Positions 30,584-36,349 of a stretch of 36,349 nucleotides of DNA are shown here, piece by piece. Within the stretch, counting starts at the first letter, position 1. Each line of letters opens with the position of its first letter. The position numbers and the translations under genes were made by a program. The stretch lies in contig CADWAF010004322.1 of NCBI GenBank assembly GCA_902984215.1, positions 1 through 36,349 on the forward strand. Direction: 5' to 3'. The notes beneath the pieces are model-generated. The model saw only the letters and a list, made by a program, of their open reading frames with translations, made no database searches and was not told the DNA's origin. The stretch is from Willaertia magna. Taxonomy: Eukaryota > Heterolobosea > Eutetramitea > Acrasida > Naegleriidae.

Positions 30584-33532
30584 ATGACACCAAACAATTT
30601 GCAAATTGGTAGTTTCTTCTGCTTCATGTTGATTTTCCTTTTTACTTTGTCGGTTATCTGCCCAGTATTGAAAGGAGAAGTAATATCATTTAACAAGCTC
30701 CATAGCAGTTCTTACTACAAGCAAACTTTTCAGTGGAATGACGCTCAGAATTGGAACACCTCTACTGTTCCCACTTCAAATGACATTGTTATCATTAGTA
30801 GTTTTTATAATAAGGACGAATTTGATGACTCTACATGCACTTATATTGATACTACCCTTCAAAAAATGAATTCCATGCAAATAAATATTGAATTACCTAG
30901 CGCAAATGTGGTTGTGAAAAGTCTCATCATGGATGCAGCTAATGTACTATTGAAGGCTCCATCTTCAGCCAATAAGAAATCACGAATAGAAGTATCAGAA
31001 ACTTTTGAATTCCACTTGGGCGCTTTCCAAAAAGTTGATTTAGTTACATCTGCCACATGTTCAAGCATCTTATTGGATCGTCCATGTAGATCTTTAATTA
31101 CTTCTGATTGGACAAATTATGGATTGGTTCAGGGTTATATTAAAAAGGTAGGAAGTACTAATTATTATAGCAAATGGCATTTCCCACTATATGATAACTC
31201 TAATTTCTATAATAAGCCTGGTGCCAATGTAACAATTGTTATTCCTCAATCCCACAGTAGCACTTATATTGGAACCTCATCTACATACACACCTAATGTT
31301 GCTCAGGGAACAATCGTTAACAGTGGTTATATGAAATTTGTTATTGGTTCAGAACTTAGTTTGTTTGTTGGTGCTTTATTTACAAACATTAATGAGAATC
31401 AATCCACAGAAAAAGCTCATTTGATATTGGATGGTAAATTCTTCTTTTGTGTAGGTGATACCCATCGTGAATTTGTAGCTCCTTATCTTCAAAATCTTCC
31501 ATTCAAATTAGGAGGAACGATTGAAATGCTTTCTTCTTCATATGCAATGTTTTATTATGCCAATATTGATATCTTGCCAGAATTGAATTTAATTGGAAAT
31601 GGTGAAATTGAAACCTACAGTGTATTACCAACCCTTAGTATTAAGAATATTTACACAGATATTAATGTTAATCATGATTGGGTAATTGCCTCTCCTGACA
31701 TAACTCTTTCCTTGAAATATAATACAAGATTGAAAGGAACAGGTTCTTTGAATATTCAAAATCTTCGTCAAAAACAAGGTGCAATCATGATTAATGTTAC
31801 AACAAAGAATTTGTTGTGGGAAATGGATGACAACAATACTTCAGAATTGAGAGGTATCTATGGTGGTGTTAGCGTAAATATCACTGGATTTTTCAATTGC
31901 TATGCTATTGATCGTCCACAAAGACTCTACTGGAGGCTAAATGATAAATCCAAAATTAATCTTCTTCCAAAGGCACACGCTTTCTGGAATCAATGTTATA
32001 TTATGTCAGAAGGAGATACTCAACAGAAGGATCCATCTGCTGTTCGAGGAACAATCCATTTACATTCCAATACTTTTACAATTATGGAATCTGGTTACAA
32101 TGCCGCCATTCCAACTACAAGTTGTTGCCTGTGTGGACACAGTGCAATAGATGTTAGGGTGATTCAAGATACAGATTCAACTCTCCAATTTAGAATGAAG
32201 GGAGACAAAAGTCACTGTGCAGAACAAACGATGATTGGTTATTTGAGAGGAGGAGGAGATATTTCAGGTACTATAGACGTAGGTGAAAACTCTGATCTTC
32301 CATATTCAAAATTCCAATTGGCAATGGAAGAAGAATTTATTTTCAGAGAGACTTCTATATTCAACAACAGTGGTTGGGTTACAATGCGTGGCATGCGTCT
32401 TGAATATTTCGATTCATCAAAGATATTTGATTATGCTGATCCAGTTATTGTTCAAAGAAGAAGAAAACTCTTCCTGAATTCTCTTAACATTCCAAAATTG
32501 TATGCAGATGCTGGAAGTTACCTTACTTCTACCAATGGAAAAGAATTAACAGTTGGGCAATTGTTTTCTCCTCAAACATGGATAAAGGATTTGGTTATGA
32601 CCGTAACGAAAAATGCAGCTTTTGACTACAATCCTGGTATTAATCACATTTTCGACACTAATAGTAAAGTAATTATTCAAAAAACGGCAACTAATACCAA
32701 CACACCAAATGCAAGAGTTTTAAAAGGAGCTGAAATTTATGTTGCAAAAGATTCAGAGTTTGTATTAAAAAAAGAAATGTTTTCAACATCAAACTCTCTC
32801 ACAGAGTTTGGAAATATCATTATTGATGGAACTTTAACAGTCACTGACAGTTCAAGTACCTCTTCCTTCGACATTGGTAAAGTCCATGTTAAAAATAATG
32901 GCATTTTCCAAGCAAAGCATATTGACCCTGCAGCATATTCTGGTTTTGGATCAAGTATTCGTTTCTATGGATCTACCTTTACTCAATCCAGTTCAGGAAC
33001 AACAAAATTGAAGATTAGAGATTTTACAAAATCAACTAGTAATGATCAATTTGATTTCTACGTTTATGATTCAAAATGTGACAGATTGGATGGAATTCTA
33101 GAACTAGATTTTTCAGAAGTTCCACAATCCCAATTTGCAGCTGGAACTAAATGTGTAATAATGAGAATGAAAACTGACAAATATTGCAACAGTTTTTTCT
33201 CAAATATTAAGACAACAGGTATTCCAAATAATCTTTCTATTGGTTTTGCATTAGAAAAGGATAAATTGTATTCAGGTCTTCATAATGTACATGCAGTTTT
33301 GTGTGCCACTTCAGATACTAACTGCATTAATGGAAGACCTTGGTCAAACCAACCTTCACCTACAGATTCTACAGTGGTTCCTTCTGTGTCAGCAATCAAA
33401 TCCAACCAACCAGCCCCAAACAATTCAACTGGCAATAGAGCCCAGTCTGGCCGTGTTAACTTATCCGTCAAACTACACAGCAATTTATTTTTCTTAATTG
33501 TTTTGGCTCTCTTAATGTTGACTTTGTTGTAA
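30584..33532 (+). CDS. Large secreted beta-rich surface protein, probable GPI or tail anchor
   Basis: 982 residues. A hydrophobic signal segment (about 10-30, FFCFMLIFLFTLSVI) is followed by a W-x-x-x-x-N-W...P-x-x-x-D-I-V-I-I pattern (FQWNDAQNWN, then VPTSNDIVII) like the start of bacterial and amoeba beta-helix proteins. The long middle is rich in Gly, Ser, Thr and beta-forming residues with short hydrophobic repeats (LSIKN, GTGSLNI, GTLTVTDSS, VHVKNNG) fitting a right-handed beta-helix. A Ser/Thr/Pro/Asn-rich stalk (about 918-955) precedes a C-terminal hydrophobic segment ending the protein with no basic tail, which suits a GPI signal. Several Cys near 520-550 may form disulfides. Family not recognised; role in adhesion or surface coat is an inference. 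Confidence 0.75.
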   Translation: MTPNNLQIGSFFCFMLIFLFTLSVICPVLKGEVISFNKLHSSSYYKQTFQWNDAQNWNTSTVPTSNDIVIISSFYNKDEFDDSTCTYIDTTLQKMNSMQINIELPSANVVVKSLIMDAANVLLKAPSSANKKSRIEVSETFEFHLGAFQKVDLVTSATCSSILLDRPCRSLITSDWTNYGLVQGYIKKVGSTNYYSKWHFPLYDNSNFYNKPGANVTIVIPQSHSSTYIGTSSTYTPNVAQGTIVNSGYMKFVIGSELSLFVGALFTNINENQSTEKAHLILDGKFFFCVGDTHREFVAPYLQNLPFKLGGTIEMLSSSYAMFYYANIDILPELNLIGNGEIETYSVLPTLSIKNIYTDINVNHDWVIASPDITLSLKYNTRLKGTGSLNIQNLRQKQGAIMINVTTKNLLWEMDDNNTSELRGIYGGVSVNITGFFNCYAIDRPQRLYWRLNDKSKINLLPKAHAFWNQCYIMSEGDTQQKDPSAVRGTIHLHSNTFTIMESGYNAAIPTTSCCLCGHSAIDVRVIQDTDSTLQFRMKGDKSHCAEQTMIGYLRGGGDISGTIDVGENSDLPYSKFQLAMEEEFIFRETSIFNNSGWVTMRGMRLEYFDSSKIFDYADPVIVQRRRKLFLNSLNIPKLYADAGSYLTSTNGKELTVGQLFSPQTWIKDLVMTVTKNAAFDYNPGINHIFDTNSKVIIQKTATNTNTPNARVLKGAEIYVAKDSEFVLKKEMFSTSNSLTEFGNIIIDGTLTVTDSSSTSSFDIGKVHVKNNGIFQAKHIDPAAYSGFGSSIRFYGSTFTQSSSGTTKLKIRDFTKSTSNDQFDFYVYDSKCDRLDGILELDFSEVPQSQFAAGTKCVIMRMKTDKYCNSFFSNIKTTGIPNNLSIGFALEKDKLYSGLHNVHAVLCATSDTNCINGRPWSNQPSPTDSTVVPSVSAIKSNQPAPNNSTGNRAQSGRVNLSVKLHSNLFFLIVLALLMLTLL

Positions 33533-33621
33533 TAATTCAATAAATGCAAGGTTTTAAATCATTTTTGCTGTATCATTTATTCTTTCAAGAAGTCAAAAGT
33601 CGCTACTAGCAATTAAAAAAA

Positions 33622-35241
33622 ATGCTAGCAAGCAGGAACGTCACGCAATTTATTATATTATTTTTCTTTTTCTCTCAAATCCACTTTATAATTGCAGACA
33701 CAATTTCTTCCCGACATGGAAAAGTTTTACTTGGTGGTAATTTTTCATTATTGAATAAAGAGAAAAATCAAACAATCTATCATTTAGGAATTTTTGACTT
33801 TGCTACAAATTCTATTTCACCATTCTATTTCAAGAAACGACCAAATGGTTGTGTAAATGTAATTATTTATGAACCTAGATGTGATCTTTTATTTATTGGA
33901 GGAAATTTTACTGAAATTGATGGAATGAAAACTGGACCAGTGGCAGTTCTTTTTTCACCGTCAAAATACTATAATTTTAATAGAAGTTTAAATGTTGATG
34001 AAAATAGTAAAGACCAATATCATTGGAAGCCAATTACAACATTTCATCAAGAATTATATATGGGAGAGTGGTCACCAAATGCAGCTGTCTACGATTTAGA
34101 TATAACTTATAAGAATGTATTTACTCCTTGGTATGTATTTATTTCCTTTTTTTATTAATTTTTTTATTAATTTTTCGTAGTAACCCGCATGTTGTAATGG
34201 TTGGAGCATTTACAAAAGCTGCTGGAATTGAAACGAATAATATAATTACTTTAAATACAGTTGAAATGAGATGGAATACTTATGAAGATACCTATAAGAA
34301 AGTGAAGGGTGTGCCTGGAAGAGCAATTTATTCTGTTTTTATAGATGACAGTAGTGACGGAATAATTTATGCAGCAGGTGATTTTCCAGTAAGTTTTTTA
34401 GTTACATTTATACAAACTCATTAAATTAAGGGTTATTTTGTGAGATATAGAGCTAATCAATGGGAAACAATTTTATCTGGTCAACTGAATGGACCTGTAA
34501 AATATACAATTTATCAAAAGAATCATATTTATGAAGGTTTGTATAGTTATTATTACTATTTACAATTAACAAAATTATTTAGATGTATTTCTATTGGCTG
34601 GTTCATTCACAGCCCCAACACCTTACATTGCCAAAGTTAAACCTCAAAAGACAATTAACAATGCTAGAAAAATATATGCAACTTCCTTTTCTGCACCTAG
34701 TTATAATATTACACAATTTCCAAATGTGGATAGTAGTGATATTGGAATAAGATTTGCAGATTTAATTCAAGATAGAGTATATGTTGGAGGTTTATTTAAA
34801 TATAGTTTTAATAGTACTTTTTCTGTTGATAATTTATTTGCATTTAATGTTAATTCAGTTGAATTATATTTATCTAATGATGTTATTGAAAATAATGAAT
34901 TTAAAAATAAGTTTGTACAAACTCTTTCACTTTGTAAACCTCCTTATGCAATTTGTGAGAGAAGATCTAGAATTGTAACTGTAAGAAACTTTACAGATTT
35001 AGGAAATAATAAGTTTGGTTTAGCCGATGCAATGACAATATTATTATATTCAAAAGGTGAAAGAAAAGCTACAGTTGACCTTCCAATTACAATCAGAAAA
35101 CATTCACCACCAATGGAACAACAAGATATTTACTTTTCAGTGTTTTTACCATTTTCAGCTAGTGCAAGATTATTTAATAATTTATATATTACAGTTGTAC
35201 TAGTGGTGACTAGTTTACTGATATCACCACTATTAAGGTAA
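33622..35241 (+). CDS. Secreted GGxF-repeat beta-propeller protein, C-terminal anchor
   Basis: Four exons: 33622-34130, 34181-34388, 34431-34536, 34583-35241, with introns of 50, 42 and 46 nt and matching phases, give 493 residues. A signal peptide (about 10-26, IILFFFFSQIHFIIA) is followed by repeated blade-like units built on a G-G-x-F or A-G-x-F turn: VLLGGNFS, LFIGGNFTEIDG, VMVGAFTKAAG, IYAAGDFP, LLAGSFTAP and VYVGGLF. Such units occur in Rax2-like and other secreted propellers. The fifth unit exists only after splicing, which supports the exon model. The C-terminus ends in a hydrophobic segment (LYITVVLVVTSLLIS), suggesting GPI or tail anchoring. It follows the previous secreted protein by about 90 bp on the same strand. 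Confidence 0.75.
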
Positions 35242-35250
35242 TCATTTTTA

Positions 35251-36216
35251 TTATTGTGTTGTTGTAAATAATTCATCAAATGCTTTACCTAAACAATCAA
35301 TAATGTTTGGTGTGGTTGTTGAACGATGATGAACTTGGAAAGCCAATTGAGCTGCCTTTTTAGCTAATAAACAACTACAATAACAAGCTATCATTAATCT
35401 ATCTTCATCACTTTCATTATTATTGTCATCTCTTTTCCATCTAGCCCAATGACAAAACGTTCCCAACACACCACTCAACACATCACCTTGTCCACCACAT
35501 CTCCTCGGAGAGGCGTTTTGCAATTCACATGAAATTACATTATCACCTTTTGCAATTAAATCAACTTGTCCCTTTCTTACAATACATACATTCCCTAATT
35601 CTTTAGAAACAAATATTAATTCTTCCTTTTCAGATGAAAATTGTTTCTCATCTTTCTTTTCATTGTTATTTTTATTATGTAAATCAATCACTGCTTTAAA
35701 TAGATTTTTAAATTCATTAGGGTTTGGTGTTAAAATTACATTTTCATGACCCATCACTATTTGAGGTTTTTGACTAATTAAAAATAAACTATCGCCATCT
35801 AAAACTAATGGTAAATTTAATTCATGACAATAAGAAATAAACCATTCAGCTTGTTGTAAAGCTTCTTTTGTTCTACCTAATCCAGGACCCATAACAATAC
35901 TATTGAATCTTTTAAATAATGTGTCATATGCTTCTTTCATTAAATTTTCTTTAATTTCTTCTTCCTTTTCTTTAAGATATGGATAAACAATTAATTCAGG
36001 TGAATATGATTTAATAATAGATGCACTTTTACTACAAATAATAAAAGATAGATCGCTGCCAGTTTTTAGTGATGAAATTGCTGCATAATAAGGAGCTCCT
36101 GTGTATTCTTCATTTCCTCCAATTACAGCTATTCTTCCCGCTTGACCTTTATGAAAATGATGGGATAGAGGTGGAACAATAGAACGAATAGCACGCGTCA
36201 CTAGGCTTTGCTGCAT
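35251..36216 (-). CDS. NAXD: ATP/ADP-dependent (S)-NAD(P)H-hydrate dehydratase
   Basis: 321 residues. The enzyme repairs damaged NADH and NADPH hydrates, using ATP in most eukaryotes. The ribokinase-like YjeF C-terminal fold is shown by GRIAVIGGNEEYTGAPYYAA (about 27-46), the GPGLGR loop, TPNPNEF, and the nucleotide-binding and catalytic RCGGQGDVLSGVLGTF (about 236-251). No epimerase (NAXE) domain is fused, as in animals. A short basic start (MQQSLVTRAIRS) might direct it to mitochondria but is weak evidence. It is convergent with the propeller gene (9 bp between stops) and its start lies about 50 bp from the tRNA-Tyr gene. Confidence 0.93.
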   Translation of the reverse strand: MQQSLVTRAIRSIVPPLSHHFHKGQAGRIAVIGGNEEYTGAPYYAAISSLKTGSDLSFIICSKSASIIKSYSPELIVYPYLKEKEEEIKENLMKEAYDTLFKRFNSIVMGPGLGRTKEALQQAEWFISYCHELNLPLVLDGDSLFLISQKPQIVMGHENVILTPNPNEFKNLFKAVIDLHNKNNNEKKDEKQFSSEKEELIFVSKELGNVCIVRKGQVDLIAKGDNVISCELQNASPRRCGGQGDVLSGVLGTFCHWARWKRDDNNNESDEDRLMIACYCSCLLAKKAAQLAFQVHHRSTTTPNIIDCLGKAFDELFTTTQ

Positions 36217-36268
36217 TTTTTTGTAATGTTATTTTAAGCCAAATTTTTTTTATAAAATGAAAAATCAT

Positions 36269-36349
36269 TCCGATGAGACGGAATCGAACCGCCGACCACA
36301 GGATAACAGTGCTTTCTACAGTCCCATGCTCTACCAGCTGAGCTATCAT
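36269..36349 (-). tRNA. tRNA-Tyr(GUA) with 11-nt intron, 5' end cut by the window
   Basis: The 3' part is complete: acceptor strand TCATCGG with discriminator A at 36269, T arm GGCGG/CCGTC around TTCGATT. The anticodon stem is TGGGA/TCCTG (two wobbles) with loop CTGTAGA and anticodon GTA. An 11-nt intron (36305-36315) sits after position 37. The first three acceptor bases lie beyond 36349; the four visible ones (ATGA) pair correctly. Introns in tRNA-Tyr are widespread in eukaryotes. Confidence 0.93.

Noticed and set aside
36149..36349. Minus-strand open stretch overlapping the start of the hydrate dehydratase gene
   Set aside because: It reads through the tRNA-Tyr gene and out of frame into the enzyme; not a protein gene.
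1..36349. Transposons, CRISPR arrays, viral insertions
   Set aside because: No transposase, integrase, reverse transcriptase, regularly spaced repeats or viral hallmark genes were seen on either strand.

Overview
The window is AT-rich, uses the standard genetic code, and carries densely packed genes on both strands with few, very short spliceosomal introns (37-50 nt, nearly all GTAAGN/GTATGN...AG). Gene content is eukaryotic throughout: a DHHC acyltransferase, an RGS-domain membrane protein, a cyclase-type receptor, a plasma-membrane-type Ca2+-ATPase, a SET protein, a Snf2 ATPase and a presequence-protease homologue. Two of the three tRNAs carry an intron at the canonical 37/38 site. This combination, with small multigene families of RCC1-like and leucine-rich-repeat proteins, fits a free-living amoeboflagellate such as Naegleria (Heterolobosea). 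That assignment is an inference from gene style, not a database match.

Layout. 1-1320: a decayed leucine-rich-repeat gene (minus) with a tRNA-Glu-like sequence in its remains. 1490-2503: an RCC1-like gene. 2513-3857: DHHC acyltransferase (minus, one intron). 4296-9177: two two-pass membrane sensors in the same direction, the first with a cytosolic RGS domain and the second with a degenerate nucleotidyl cyclase domain, separated by a 54-residue gene. 9215-15875: three minus-strand genes (Ca2+-ATPase, SMYD-like SET protein, putative membrane HExxH metallopeptidase). 16032-19500: ATRX-like Snf2 ATPase. 19507-22709: M16C presequence-protease homologue (four exons) whose zinc site appears lost. 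22797-24856: a broken RCC1 copy, a possible small gene and a truncated eIF4A-like remnant. 25050-25122: tRNA-Arg. 25191-26856: aspartyl aminopeptidase whose frame is broken by a perfect 101-bp tandem duplication. 27080-28776: phospholipase B-like protein. 28886-30088: a third RCC1-like gene. 30584-35241: two secreted or surface proteins with hydrophobic C-terminal tails (a W-x-x-x-x-N-W/beta-rich protein and a GGxF-repeat beta-propeller). 35251-36216: NAD(P)H-hydrate dehydratase. 36269-end: tRNA-Tyr, cut by the window edge.

There is no operon-like pathway. Adjacent genes mostly look independent, and neighbouring convergent genes end only 6-37 bp apart. The most coherent functional unit is the sensor pair at 4296-9177, two membrane receptors tied to G-protein or cyclic-nucleotide style signalling. 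The most unusual genes are the HExxH membrane protein, the apparently catalytically dead M16C homologue and the pseudo-cyclase receptor. Several loci (LRR, RCC1 copy, eIF4A-like, aminopeptidase) show breaks, so the window also records gene decay or, for some homopolymer indels, possible assembly error.
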